Positions 23,847 through 33,258 of a stretch of 64,000 nucleotides of DNA are shown piece after piece. Source of the DNA: 67-14 sp020438345 (GTDB lineage Bacteria > Actinomycetota > Thermoleophilia > Solirubrobacterales > 70-9). Under the pieces are notes generated by a model that was given only the letters and a program-made list of their open reading frames with translations, did not search any database and was not told the origin of the DNA. Positions within the stretch are counted from its first letter, which is position 1, and every line of letters starts with the position of its first letter. Position numbers and translations under genes: made by a program. The stretch is taken from positions 235,713 to 299,712 of the forward strand of contig CALMSY010000005.1 of the NCBI GenBank assembly GCA_937872475.1, given 5' to 3'.

Positions 23847-24964
23847 TCACCCTCAGCAACCTGACCAAGACCTTTGGCGATTCGACCGCGGTCAACGCGA
23901 TCGACCTGGAGATCGCCAACGGGGAGTTCTTTTCCATGCTCGGCCCAAGTGGTTGCGGAAAGACCACGACCCTGCGGATGATCGCCGGGTTCGAAGAGCC
24001 GACCTCTGGCCGGATCGAGCTTGCCGGCGAGGATGTCACCTGGACCTCGCCCAAAAAGCGCAACGTAAACATGGTCTTTCAGAACTACGCGCTGTTTCCC
24101 CACATGACGGTCCGTGAAAACGTCGAGTTCGGACTCAAAATAAAGAAGCTGGAGAAGGCCCGGGCGACCGAGCGGATCGAACGAATGATCACCGCCGTTC
24201 GTCTGGAGGGCTTCGAATCGCGGCATCCCGCCCAGCTCTCCGGTGGCCAGCAACAGCGGGTGGCCCTGGCCCGCGCCCTGGTCAACGAGCCGGCCGCCCT
24301 GCTGCTCGACGAGCCGCTGGGTGCGCTCGACCTCAAGCTCCGCAAGGAAATGCAGCTGGAGCTGAAATCAATCCAGCAGCAGACCGGAACAACCTTCGTC
24401 TACGTCACCCACGATCAGGAAGAGGCACTCACCATGTCCGACCGGGTCGCCGTTATGAATGGCGGCAATGTCGAACAGGTCGACGACCCGCGCAGCCTCT
24501 ACGAAAAACCGCGCTCCGAGTTCGTGGCGGACTTCATCGGCACCTCGAACCTGCTCAAGGTGGAAGTCGAAACCTGGGACGGCGACATCGCCCGGGCAGG
24601 GCTAGGTGACGGACTCCGGATCACCTGTCGAGAAAGTGGAGACCGGGCCAGCGCGAAGACGATTACGGTCCGACCGGAAAAGATCAATGTCCACGCGGGG
24701 CCGGTCGATCCCGGCCAGGGTTCTCTGGTCAGGGGAAGAATCATCGAGAATGTCTACCTCGGCTCGATGACCCAGCTGATCGTCGAGCTGAGCACGGGAG
24801 AGCGGCTGATTGTCCATGAGTTGAACGACGACTCCGGTGGCCCTTCCGAAGCCGGCACCGAGGTCTACCTCAGCTGGGCGACCGACCACAGCTTCGTTAT
24901 CGAAGGGGCTGCAAAAGCTCCTGACCAGCAGGCTGCCCTGCCAGCCGGAGCCGAGAGCCTGTGA
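23843..24964 (+). CDS. potA: ABC transporter ATP-binding protein, PotA type
   Basis: A 373-residue ATPase. Walker A is GPSGCGKTTTLRMIAG, the Q-loop is VFQNYALFPHMTV, the signature is LSGGQQQRVALARAL, and Walker B is LLLDEPLGALD. A C-terminal TOBE domain (about 280-355) marks the spermidine/putrescine and iron importer subfamily. The GTG start overlaps the glycerate kinase stop (GTGA). It powers the importer made by the four following genes. The symbol reflects the subfamily and does not prove that polyamines are the cargo. Confidence 0.9.
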   Translation: MITLSNLTKTFGDSTAVNAIDLEIANGEFFSMLGPSGCGKTTTLRMIAGFEEPTSGRIELAGEDVTWTSPKKRNVNMVFQNYALFPHMTVRENVEFGLKIKKLEKARATERIERMITAVRLEGFESRHPAQLSGGQQQRVALARALVNEPAALLLDEPLGALDLKLRKEMQLELKSIQQQTGTTFVYVTHDQEEALTMSDRVAVMNGGNVEQVDDPRSLYEKPRSEFVADFIGTSNLLKVEVETWDGDIARAGLGDGLRITCRESGDRASAKTITVRPEKINVHAGPVDPGQGSLVRGRIIENVYLGSMTQLIVELSTGERLIVHELNDDSGGPSEAGTEVYLSWATDHSFVIEGAAKAPDQQAALPAGAESL

Positions 24965-26064
24965 AGCCCGGGCGCCGCCCAGCTCTCCCGGGTCTCTCGG
25001 CGCCTCTTGTTGCTTTTGTTCTCACCGTTGCCCTCGCGGCCTGCGGGGGAAGTTCAGGCAGCACCGATGTCGCGCCCGCCCCTTCCGACCCGGATTCGCC
25101 CGCCTCAGGCACCCTCCGGGTATTCGCATATGAGGACTCAGTCACCCCTGAGATGATGGACCCCTTCCAGGAGCAGAACCCCGACCTGGAAATCAAGACT
25201 GCGACCTTTGACTCGAACTCGGAGGCCGCCGCCAAACTGGCCGGCGGCTTTGAAGCCGACGTGGTCGAGATCTGCCTCGACGAAGCCGAACCGCTTCTCC
25301 GTCGCAACCTGATCCGACCCCTTGACACGTCCGGCGTCACCGACTGGAAGAACCTTGCCTTGAACGATTCCGAAGGAGTCCGTCAGGACGGAGGGGTGAT
25401 CATGGTCCCGCTCTCGGCCGGACCCCATGGGGTTATCGTCAACACCGAAGCGGTCGATCGTGAGATCACCTCCTATGCCGACATTTTCGAGCCCGAGTTT
25501 GACGGCCGGGCCGCTCTCGAAGGCGACTATGCCCTGCCTCCGATCGCAGTCAGCGCCCTGGTCAAGGGGATCGAGGACCCGATGAACATGGATGAGGGCC
25601 AGCTGGCCGAGGTCAGCGAATTCATGAAGGAGAACCGGGATCACTTCCGGTCTCTCTGGCGATCGGACTCAGATCTGGTCAACCTGTTCAAATCCGGCGA
25701 GGTCGTGATCTCAGATGGCAACAGCGGCCAGGCGAAACGGATGAAGGAAGCCGACCTGCCGGTCGAGTGGATCGCGCCCGACGAAGGAACCCTCTCGTGG
25801 GTGTGCGGATTCGGCATCACCTCCAGGGCGGACAACCTCGATGCCGCCTACCGGTTGATCAACTGGCAGGCCTCCGCGAAAGCCCAGGCGATCCGCGGCA
25901 GCAACGGCTACGTGGTGACCAATCCCGCTGCGATGCCGTTGATTTCCGAGGCAGATCGGGCTACCGCCGACCCCTCCAGCCTCACCGATGCCATCCCCGA
26001 AACCTATCCCCCGCTCTACGACCAGTGGGTGCGGGCCTTCGAAACATTCCAGGCAAGCAGTTGA
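24961..26064 (+). CDS. PotD-like substrate-binding lipoprotein 1
   Basis: A 367-residue exported protein with a lipobox (LAAC near residue 29) after a hydrophobic signal, then a PotD/SBP_bac fold (SGTLRVFAYEDSVTPEMMDPF, GFEADVVEICLDEAEPLL). It begins with GTG overlapping the ATPase stop (GTGA). The next gene is a close paralogue sharing motifs throughout. The acidic DEAEPLL ligand-side loop is common to both. The cargo is unknown. Confidence 0.88.
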   Translation: MKPGRRPALPGLSAPLVAFVLTVALAACGGSSGSTDVAPAPSDPDSPASGTLRVFAYEDSVTPEMMDPFQEQNPDLEIKTATFDSNSEAAAKLAGGFEADVVEICLDEAEPLLRRNLIRPLDTSGVTDWKNLALNDSEGVRQDGGVIMVPLSAGPHGVIVNTEAVDREITSYADIFEPEFDGRAALEGDYALPPIAVSALVKGIEDPMNMDEGQLAEVSEFMKENRDHFRSLWRSDSDLVNLFKSGEVVISDGNSGQAKRMKEADLPVEWIAPDEGTLSWVCGFGITSRADNLDAAYRLINWQASAKAQAIRGSNGYVVTNPAAMPLISEADRATADPSSLTDAIPETYPPLYDQWVRAFETFQASS

Positions 26065-26090
26065 CCCGTACCCCAGCCCCAGAGGAGAGC

Positions 26091-27182
26091 ATGAAACCCC
26101 CGAAGAAACTGATCATTCTGTTCGCCATTCTGGCGGCGATCCCCGTCCTTGCGGCATGCGGATCAGATTCCGGCACCACCGAAGAGGCCACTGCGCCGAC
26201 CAAGGCAGAAGCTGAAAAGCCGGCCACCGGAACCCTGAGACTTTTCGCCTATGACGACACCGTCACCGACGAGCAGCTCGATCCGTTCCGCAAGGCAAAC
26301 CCTGATGTCGACCTGAAGATCGCAACCTTCAATTCGAACGAGGAGGCAGCGGCGAAGCTGGCCGGCGGGTTCGAAGCCGATGTGGTCGAGGTCTGTCTGG
26401 ATGAAGCTGAACCGCTGCTCCAGCGCGAACAGCTCCGGCCGATCGATACTTCCGGCATCGCTGACTGGGACGACCTCGCGTTCCGTGACCAGCCCCAGGT
26501 CCGTCAGAACGGTGAAGTGATCATGGTCCCGCTCTCGGCAGGCCCCTACGGGATCATCTACAACACCGAAGAGGTGCCCGAAGGTGTCGAATCCTATGAG
26601 CAGATGTTCGACGACGAGTTCTCCGGACGGATCGCGGTCGAAGGTTCGAGCTCGGTTGCGCCACTTGGCGTAGCCGCCCTGACCCTCGGCTTCGAGGATC
26701 CCTTCAACATGGATACCGAGCAGCTCGACCAGGCGAAGCAGTTCCTTGTCGACCATCTCAGCGACATCCGCAGCTTTCCCGACTCGGATTCCGACATGGT
26801 CAACCTGTTCAAGACCGGTGAAGTCGTCGTCGCAAACGGTGGCCGAGGCACCGCCCAGGACATGCAGGCCGAGGGGCTGCCGGTTGAGTGGGTCGCGCCG
26901 ACCGAGGGCACCTGGTCCTGGATCTGCGGCCTCGGGATCACCTCCAAGGCACAGAACACGGATGCCGCCTACAAGCTCCTCAATTACTACGCATCACCCG
27001 AGGCCCAGGCGATCTCGGCCACGAATGGATTCGTAATCACCAATCCGAAGGCCGAGCCGCTGATCCCGAAGAAGTTCAGGGAGACCTCAAGCCCGGCCAG
27101 CATCGAAGGATCAATCCCGTTGACTCAACCGGATGACATGGCGGCCTACACCAAGGCCTGGCAGGAAGTCCGCTCCGGCTGA
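26091..27182 (+). CDS. PotD-like substrate-binding lipoprotein 2
   Basis: A 363-residue paralogue of the preceding gene, with its own signal peptide and lipobox (VLAAC near residue 23) and the same landmarks (GTLRLFAYDDTVTDEQLDPF, GFEADVVEVCLDEAEPLL, VPLSAGPYGIIYNTE, GITSKAQNTDAAYKLLNY). It starts at ATG 26091 after AGAGGAGAG, 26 nt past the first gene. The open frame extends further upstream, but that part overlaps the first paralogue in another frame and is not real. Two receptors with one permease pair suggest two related substrates or affinities. Confidence 0.88.
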   Translation: MKPPKKLIILFAILAAIPVLAACGSDSGTTEEATAPTKAEAEKPATGTLRLFAYDDTVTDEQLDPFRKANPDVDLKIATFNSNEEAAAKLAGGFEADVVEVCLDEAEPLLQREQLRPIDTSGIADWDDLAFRDQPQVRQNGEVIMVPLSAGPYGIIYNTEEVPEGVESYEQMFDDEFSGRIAVEGSSSVAPLGVAALTLGFEDPFNMDTEQLDQAKQFLVDHLSDIRSFPDSDSDMVNLFKTGEVVVANGGRGTAQDMQAEGLPVEWVAPTEGTWSWICGLGITSKAQNTDAAYKLLNYYASPEAQAISATNGFVITNPKAEPLIPKKFRETSSPASIEGSIPLTQPDDMAAYTKAWQEVRSG

Positions 27183-27187
27183 TTCCC

Positions 27188-28045
27188 ATGCCGCTCTCCC
27201 GTCGCATACAGCGGGCGCTCCCGAATGCTCTCAGCATCGGCCTCACCGGGCTGGTGATGGTGATCCTCTTCGGGCCCGTCCTGCTGCTAGCGCTGTTCTC
27301 CTTCAATGACTCCACGGTGATCTCCCTTCCCTGGGAGGGGTTCACCACCAGGTGGTATTCGGAGGCGCTGAACGATGACGGTGCGATGACGGCGATCGGC
27401 AACTCGGTGATGGTCGCTTCGATCGTCACAGTTGCATCACTGATCCTGGGGACGCTTGCCTCCTGGGGCCTGACCCGGATTCCTTTCCGCGGCAGGCCCC
27501 TGGTGGCCGGCGTTCACGGGTCGGTGCTCGTGGTTCCCTGGCTGATCATCGGTGTCGCCGGGCTGATCTTCTTCAGCCAGATCGAGATGGCGCTCTCGCT
27601 CCAGACGATCATCCTGATGCACATCGTGGTCACCTTTCCCCTCGTGGTGGCGGTCGTTTCAGCCGGCCTGATCCGCTTCGACCCTTCGCTTGAAGAGGCC
27701 GCGATAGACATGGGAGCCAGCCAGTTGCAGATGATGCGCTACATCGTCCTGCCCCAGATCGCGCCATCGCTTGCGGCAGCGGCAATTTTTGCTTTCGCCT
27801 GGTCCTTCAACAATTTCGAGATCAGCTTCTTTACCGGCGGCTTCGAACAGACCTTCCCGGTCTGGGTGTACGGCGTGTTGCGCCACTCATCCAACCTGCC
27901 CGTGGTGAATGCCGCCTCGACAGTGATCGCATTGGCCCAGGTTCTGCTTGTTTTCGGTCTCTGGTACGGAATGAAGCTGATGACCCGCCGGCGCGGTGGT
28001 TCTGACCATGACGCGGCCGAGATGATTACCGGGGCGGTGCGCTGA
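27188..28045 (+). CDS. ABC transporter permease, PotC-like
   Basis: A 285-residue inner-membrane protein with six helices and the binding-protein-dependent permease motif EEAAIDMGASQLQMMRYIVLPQIAPS that docks on the ATPase. The N-terminal FNDSTVISLPWEGFTTRWYSEAL is typical of the second permease of polyamine importers. It begins 6 nt after the second binding-protein gene. Its stop overlaps the start of the other permease (TGATG). Confidence 0.88.
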   Translation: MPLSRRIQRALPNALSIGLTGLVMVILFGPVLLLALFSFNDSTVISLPWEGFTTRWYSEALNDDGAMTAIGNSVMVASIVTVASLILGTLASWGLTRIPFRGRPLVAGVHGSVLVVPWLIIGVAGLIFFSQIEMALSLQTIILMHIVVTFPLVVAVVSAGLIRFDPSLEEAAIDMGASQLQMMRYIVLPQIAPSLAAAAIFAFAWSFNNFEISFFTGGFEQTFPVWVYGVLRHSSNLPVVNAASTVIALAQVLLVFGLWYGMKLMTRRRGGSDHDAAEMITGAVR

Positions 28046-28944
28046 TGGGCGTGCCAATGGCTGACCTGCCGACCGTCACCGGGGAACGCCCGGGCCGACT
28101 TTCAAGGCTGCTGCGGCCGCTGGCCTTCATGAGCCTCCCGACCGCCGTTCTGGTCCTGCTCTTCCTCGCCCCGATGGGAATCCTCGTCTACTTCAGCTTC
28201 CAGTTCGGGGACCTGACCGGCTCCACCGGGTTCACCCTGACCAACTTCACCGACATCCTCTCGGATCCGCTCTACCGGGAGATCGCGCTCACTACCTTCC
28301 AGATAGCGACGATCGCAATGATCGCGCAGTTGATAGTCGGCATCCCGCTGGCCTATGTCCTGGCCTACAAGGCGGGACGATTCGAGCTGCCGCTGCTGCT
28401 GGCCCTGGTCCTGGCCGATGAGCTCAACCCCATGGTCCGGATCTACGCCTGGCGGATGCTGCTCGGAAGGGAAGGCCTGATCAACGAGGCGTTGATGTCG
28501 ATTGGCCTGATCGACGTGCCGATCGATGCCCTGCTCTTCAACAAATTCTCGGTCATTGTCGTCCTTTCGACCAGCTATCTCACTTACACCGTGATCCCCA
28601 TCTACGCTTCGATGAAGGCCGTTGATGCGGGGCTGTTCGAGGCCGCCCGGGACATGGGCGCGGGGTGGTTCACGACCTTCCGGCGGGTGCTGCTTCCGCT
28701 GATCGCGCCGGGAATCTTTATCGCCCTGCTGCTTGTTTACGTTCCCCTGTTCACCGACTTCGCCGCCCCCACCCTGGTCGGTGGCACCACCGGCTACATG
28801 CTTGGCAACGTAGTCAGTGATCTCGTCCTGGAGAACGGCAACCTCAACGCAGGAGCAGCAATGAGCTTCCTGATGCTGCTCGCGGCCGGGCTCTTTTCAC
28901 TCGTCGCGTATCAGCTTTCCAGAATCAAACAGGGGGCAAAGTGA
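28045..28944 (+). CDS. ABC transporter permease, PotB-like
   Basis: A 299-residue membrane protein with a cytoplasmic N-terminus and six or seven helices. The EAA docking loop is FEAARDMGAGWFTTFRRVLLPLIAPG. The motif NPMVRIYAWRMLLGREGLINEAL matches the first permease of spermidine/putrescine systems. The order ATPase, two binding proteins, PotC-like, PotB-like differs from the E. coli potABCD order. The stop overlaps the GTG start of the FAD oxidoreductase (GTGA), linking import to catabolism. Confidence 0.88.
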   Translation: MGVPMADLPTVTGERPGRLSRLLRPLAFMSLPTAVLVLLFLAPMGILVYFSFQFGDLTGSTGFTLTNFTDILSDPLYREIALTTFQIATIAMIAQLIVGIPLAYVLAYKAGRFELPLLLALVLADELNPMVRIYAWRMLLGREGLINEALMSIGLIDVPIDALLFNKFSVIVVLSTSYLTYTVIPIYASMKAVDAGLFEAARDMGAGWFTTFRRVLLPLIAPGIFIALLLVYVPLFTDFAAPTLVGGTTGYMLGNVVSDLVLENGNLNAGAAMSFLMLLAAGLFSLVAYQLSRIKQGAK

Positions 28945-30557
28945 ACTACGACGCAGCAATCATCGGCGGCGGCCACAACGGGCTCGTCGCCGCGTACTAC
29001 CTTGCCCGCGAGGGCCTGGAGACAGTCGTTCTCGAACGTCGTGACATCGTCGGTGGCTGTTGTGTCACCGAAGAATTCGCCCCCGGCTACAAGGCCTCCA
29101 CCGGTGCCTACGTGCTGAGCATGCTGCGGGAAGAGATCTGGTCCGACATGAAGCTGGTCGAACGCGGAATCGTGGTTGACCCGGCCGGACCCTCGCTTCA
29201 TCTTTTCGCCGACGGCACCCGCCTCCAGCTTTCCGATGACACCACCGAGGCCCAGGCCGCGATCCGGGTCTTCTCCGAACACGACGCCGATGCCTACCCC
29301 GCCTTCGAGGAGCATCTGGCCAAACTGGCCGGTCTGGTCACGCCACTGATCGACACCACTCCCCCTTCTCCCCGGCCGACCAGTACCGCCGACCTGGCTT
29401 CACTTCTGAAGGTCGGCAAACTCGCCGCGAGCAACCGGGACCTGATCAACGAGGCTCTCTTTCTTTTCACTACATCGGTCACCCAGTTTCTAGAGGAGCG
29501 GTTCGAGAACGATTACGTAAAGGCAGCGATCGGCTGGCATGCGATCAATGATTCGATCGCCGGCCCCTCCAGTCCCGGCTCCGCCTACATCCTGCTTCAC
29601 GACCACGCCGGAGAGGACACCGAGGCCGGTGCCCGTTCCTGGGGATTCGTGAAGGGCGGGATCGGGCGGGTCACCGAAGCGATGGCCGACGCTGCCCGAG
29701 AGGCGGGAGCTGAAATCAGAACCGGGGCCGAGGTCAGGGAAGTCGTGGTCGAGGACGGCCGTGCCGCCGGTGTCAGGCTGGTCGACGGAGATGTGATCCG
29801 GGCCGAAAGGGTTCTCTCCAATGCCGATCCGAAGACGACTTTCCTCGGGCTTGCTCCGGAAGGCTCGCTGCCGGACTCATTCACCGCTTCGGTCCGGGCG
29901 TACCGCTGCCAGGGCACCAGCATGAAAATAAACCTCGCCGTGAACCGGCTCCCCGTCGCGACCAACATGCAGGGCGAAGGAGTTCAGCCCTACCACCAGG
30001 GAATCATGGAGGTGAACCAGCCACTGGCCGACATGGACCGCGCCCAGGCCGAGGCGCGAGCCGGCAGACCAGCCGATGATCCCCATGTCGAGATGTGCAT
30101 CCCGACCGTCCACGATCCCTCGCTCGCCCCCGAAGGCCACCACGTACTGACCATCGATGTGAACTCCCAGCCCTACGATCTGCACGAAGGCTCCTGGGAG
30201 GATCTCGCCGAAGGAGTCGCCGACCGGGCGATAGCCAAGCTGGAGACCTACTTCCCCGGCCTGACCGAATCGATTCTCCACCGACAGGTGCTCAGCCCGC
30301 TCGGGCTGGAAAGGCTGCTCGGCATCCACGGCGGCCACGCTCTCCACGGTGACATGGCCTTCGATCAACTCTTCACCCTGCGCCCGGTTCGAGGCTGGTC
30401 CGAATACCGGACCCCGATCGATGGTCTCTGGCTCTGCGGGGCCGGCACCCATCCCGGCGGAGGCGTGACTGGCGCCAACGGGCGCAACTGCGCCCGTGAA
30501 GTGCTCCGGGACGCGAGGGGTCGCCCCGTAAAGCGCCTGCTCGGACGCAGGGGGTGA
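28941..30557 (+). CDS. FAD-dependent oxidoreductase, phytoene desaturase/PYROXD2-like
   Basis: A 538-residue flavoprotein. The N-terminal GGGHNGLVAAYYLAREG FAD motif and the C-terminal LWLCGAGTHPGGGVTGANGRNCA are typical of the phytoene-desaturase-like PYROXD2 group, whose members desaturate or oxidise varied substrates. No carotenoid genes are nearby. Its place inside a transport and catabolic operon points to oxidising an imported compound, perhaps an amine. The actual reaction cannot be read from the sequence. GTG start at 28941. Confidence 0.82.
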   Translation: MNYDAAIIGGGHNGLVAAYYLAREGLETVVLERRDIVGGCCVTEEFAPGYKASTGAYVLSMLREEIWSDMKLVERGIVVDPAGPSLHLFADGTRLQLSDDTTEAQAAIRVFSEHDADAYPAFEEHLAKLAGLVTPLIDTTPPSPRPTSTADLASLLKVGKLAASNRDLINEALFLFTTSVTQFLEERFENDYVKAAIGWHAINDSIAGPSSPGSAYILLHDHAGEDTEAGARSWGFVKGGIGRVTEAMADAAREAGAEIRTGAEVREVVVEDGRAAGVRLVDGDVIRAERVLSNADPKTTFLGLAPEGSLPDSFTASVRAYRCQGTSMKINLAVNRLPVATNMQGEGVQPYHQGIMEVNQPLADMDRAQAEARAGRPADDPHVEMCIPTVHDPSLAPEGHHVLTIDVNSQPYDLHEGSWEDLAEGVADRAIAKLETYFPGLTESILHRQVLSPLGLERLLGIHGGHALHGDMAFDQLFTLRPVRGWSEYRTPIDGLWLCGAGTHPGGGVTGANGRNCAREVLRDARGRPVKRLLGRRG

Positions 30558-30561
30558 CCAC

Positions 30562-31734
30562 TTGGCCCCGGAGACCGCAGCCAGGGAACTCAGGGAGGCA
30601 ACCGCGCTCCTCTCGGAGCTGGTTTCGATCTATTCACCGTCGGGTGGCGAGGGCCAGATTGTCGAGCGGGTCGAGCAGGTCTGCCGCCGGGACGGGCTGA
30701 GTGTCCGCCGGGTTCCGGCTGAGGTCGGCCGGGACAGCCTCGTGCTTGGCGCCTGCCGGGAGCCGGTGCTGGCGATCGCCGCCCATCTGGACACGATCTC
30801 CCCGACCTGGCCGGAAGCCAATGTGCCGCGGGTCGAGAACGGCGTCCTCCACGGCCTCGGATCGGTCGATGACAAGGGCGGGGTCGCGGCCTGTCTGCTC
30901 GCGGCCCGGTGGATGACCCGAGAAGGGATCGATCTCGACGGCCTTCCTGTGGTCTTCGCCTTCCCGGTCGACGAGGAGTCCGGTGGCAGCGGCTCGAGAT
31001 CACTGGCGATTGACCTCTCGCCGAGGTTCGCGATAGCACTTGAAGGCTCGGAGCTGAATGCCGGCACAGTCGAATGCGGTGACCTCGAAGCGCTGGTCCA
31101 CGTTCACGGCGTAAGCGCCCACGGTTCGATGGCCGAGCTCGGCGAGAACGCGGCCCATGCGGCCGCGAATCTGGTCAGCTCGCTGGGGGATCTCGGCCTG
31201 GACACATTCAGCCACCCGGTGCTCGGCAAGCCGCTGGCCAGCGTGACCGGGATCGAAACCGGGGACGGTATGAACGTGATCCCCGATACCTGCACCCTGC
31301 GCCTGCGGATCCGCATGGTCCCGGGCCAGGACCTTGGCATCACGATTTCCGATGTAGAAGCCTTCGCCGCCCGGTTCGGTGGCGATGTCCAGATGGTCGA
31401 GGGCACGGTTCCCTATGAGCTGCCGGAGGACTCTCCGCTCCGGCTGGCGGTCGACTCAGCGTCCCAGAGCGTGGTCGGCCGCCGGCCCGAGACCATCGGG
31501 GTTCCCGCCTGGACCGACGCCCACAACTTCGTCGACTTCGGCGGCTCCGAAGCAATGGTCTTCGGTCCCGGCTCGATCGAATCGGCCCACACCCCGGCCG
31601 AACACATAGAACTCGACCAGGTCGTTCAGTGCGCGAAGATCTTCATGCAGCTGCTTGGCCGAGAGAATCTTGCCGCGATGGCAGCCGCCCCTCCACGACC
31701 CGATCCCGCTCGCTACCGAAAGAAACAAGGATGA
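30562..31734 (+). CDS. M20-family metallopeptidase/deacylase
   Basis: A 390-residue ArgE/DapE-type hydrolase. The zinc residues are visible as AAHLDT, SVDDKGG, DEESGG with the catalytic Glu, and a final AHTPAEHI. SAHGS is the dimerisation-domain His. Such enzymes hydrolyse N-acyl amino acids or dipeptides. It starts with TTG 30562, 4 nt after the FAD gene, and ends in ATGA overlap with the cupin gene. It probably removes an acyl group or cleaves a peptide bond in the imported compound or an intermediate. Confidence 0.85.
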   Translation: MAPETAARELREATALLSELVSIYSPSGGEGQIVERVEQVCRRDGLSVRRVPAEVGRDSLVLGACREPVLAIAAHLDTISPTWPEANVPRVENGVLHGLGSVDDKGGVAACLLAARWMTREGIDLDGLPVVFAFPVDEESGGSGSRSLAIDLSPRFAIALEGSELNAGTVECGDLEALVHVHGVSAHGSMAELGENAAHAAANLVSSLGDLGLDTFSHPVLGKPLASVTGIETGDGMNVIPDTCTLRLRIRMVPGQDLGITISDVEAFAARFGGDVQMVEGTVPYELPEDSPLRLAVDSASQSVVGRRPETIGVPAWTDAHNFVDFGGSEAMVFGPGSIESAHTPAEHIELDQVVQCAKIFMQLLGRENLAAMAAAPPRPDPARYRKKQG

Positions 31735-32057
31735 CTACCCATCCCGTGCTCAGCCAGCTTGGACCCGAAGCTCTCGATCCGGAGCAGATTGTTTCCGGCA
31801 GTCCCGAGGTCACCGAACTGACGTTGTTCGAATCAGAAGACGGCGAAACCTCCGGCCTCTGGCAGATCACCCCCGGCGTGGTGACCGACACCGAGGTTGA
31901 AGAGTCCTTCATGGTGATCACCGGCAAAGGCCGGATCACCTTCGAAGACGGCAACCAGCTCGAACTCCGCCCCGGAGTCACACACCACTTCGAAGGTGGC
32001 GAAAACACCACCTGGACGATCGAAGAGACCCTTCTCAAGACCTACTGGATCAGGTAG
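31731..32057 (+). CDS. small cupin-fold protein
   Basis: A 108-residue single-domain cupin of the DUF861/Cupin_3 type. GLWQITPGVVTDTEVEESFMVITGKGRITFEDGNQLELRPGVTHHFEGGENTTWTIEETLLKTYWI forms the double-stranded beta-helix with a probable metal or ligand face (E of EESFMV, H of THHF). It is the last gene of the plus-strand operon, overlapping the M20 gene by ATGA. Related cupins act as lyases or ligand binders; no function can be assigned. It is convergent with the Kbl-like gene. Confidence 0.8.
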   Translation: MTTHPVLSQLGPEALDPEQIVSGSPEVTELTLFESEDGETSGLWQITPGVVTDTEVEESFMVITGKGRITFEDGNQLELRPGVTHHFEGGENTTWTIEETLLKTYWIR

Positions 32058-32064
32058 GTACAGC

Positions 32065-33258
32065 TCAGACCGGGACCGAGACGGCAGCACGAGCCATTGC
32101 GGCGACGGCCCTTTCCATCTGCCAGTCCTCCATGGCGGCGGAGATCTGGGAGCGGATGCGGGCCGTTCCTTCCGGGACCACCGGATAGCCGAAGCCGGTC
32201 ACGAAGACTCCGTCCTTCAGCATCACCCGGGAAATCTCGATCGCCCGGGTGGTCTCACCGACCAGGACGGGGACGATCGCGCTCTCGCCCGGGATCGGGT
32301 CGAACCCGGCATCGGTGAGCAGACCGCGGTAGGTGGCGGTGTTCTGGCGAAGTCGAGCAACCAGATGCGGGTTGTCGCGAAGTTCGATCAGGGCCTGGCG
32401 GGCGCTGGCGGCGACCGTGGGTGGCAGGCCGTTCGAGAAGAGCTGCGGGCGGGAGCGCTGCTCCAAAACCCGGCAGAGTTCGCTGGAGCCGGCCACGAAG
32501 CCGCCGGCCCCGCCGCCAAGGGCTTTGCCGAGGGTGCCGGTGATGATGTCCACCCGGCCGTGGAGTCCGAAGTGCTCGGCGGTTCCCCTTCCGGTCTCAC
32601 CCATGACCCCGAGCCCATGCGAATCGTCGAGGATCAGGACGGCATCATGCTCTTCACAGAGATCGACCAGACGGGGCAGGTTCGCGAGGTCCCCTTCCAT
32701 GCTGAAAACCCCGTCGGTTACGACCAGCTTCCGGGCCACACCGGCGCGTTCGGCCAGGGCTGCCTCGAGGGCCGCCATGTCCGAATGGGGGTAGATCGAC
32801 TTGCCACCAGGCCGGGCGAGGCGCATCGCGTCGATAATCGAGGCGTGGTTCAGCTCATCCGAAAAGACATGTGTCTGCTTGTTACAGAGTGCGTCGAGGA
32901 TCGCATGGTTGGCGGTCCAGCAGGAGACATACGAAAGCGACGAGTCGGTGCCCAGGAAGCCGGCCAGGTCCCGTTCCAGTTCGATATGCGGTTCGAACAG
33001 ACCGCAGATGAACCGAACCGAGGCGGTCCCGGCTCCGTACTTCTTCAGGGCTTGAACCCCGGCCTCGATCACGGCCGGGTTGCCAGCCAGGCCGAGGTAG
33101 TCGTTCGAGGAGAGCACGATTACATCACCGAGACCCTTGAGCTGTACCTCCGGGCCCTGGGCTGACTCGTAGATCCTCAGATCCTTGAGTGTGCCTTTCG
33201 CCTCCATCTCATCGAGTTCGGCGCCGAGCTCGGCGGTCAGCCTTTCCCCCGCGGTCAC
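32065..33258 (-). CDS. kbl: glycine C-acetyltransferase / 2-amino-3-ketobutyrate CoA ligase-like
   Basis: A 397-residue alpha-oxoamine synthase (fold-type I PLP). It has SSNDYLGLAGNP, FSDELNHASIIDAMRL, VLILDDSHGLGVMG and ITGTLGKALGG with the PLP Lys, and fits Kbl, which cleaves 2-amino-3-ketobutyrate with CoA to glycine and acetyl-CoA. BioF and other family members are close, so specificity is tentative. No threonine dehydrogenase is beside it. It shares an ATGA overlap with the upstream aminotransferase gene, so the two act together. Confidence 0.82.
   Translation of the reverse strand: MTAGERLTAELGAELDEMEAKGTLKDLRIYESAQGPEVQLKGLGDVIVLSSNDYLGLAGNPAVIEAGVQALKKYGAGTASVRFICGLFEPHIELERDLAGFLGTDSSLSYVSCWTANHAILDALCNKQTHVFSDELNHASIIDAMRLARPGGKSIYPHSDMAALEAALAERAGVARKLVVTDGVFSMEGDLANLPRLVDLCEEHDAVLILDDSHGLGVMGETGRGTAEHFGLHGRVDIITGTLGKALGGGAGGFVAGSSELCRVLEQRSRPQLFSNGLPPTVAASARQALIELRDNPHLVARLRQNTATYRGLLTDAGFDPIPGESAIVPVLVGETTRAIEISRVMLKDGVFVTGFGYPVVPEGTARIRSQISAAMEDWQMERAVAAMARAAVSVPV

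Noticed and set aside
25767..26090. upstream in-frame extension of the second binding protein
   Set aside because: It overlaps the first binding-protein gene. The lipoprotein signal and ribosome site fix ATG 26091.
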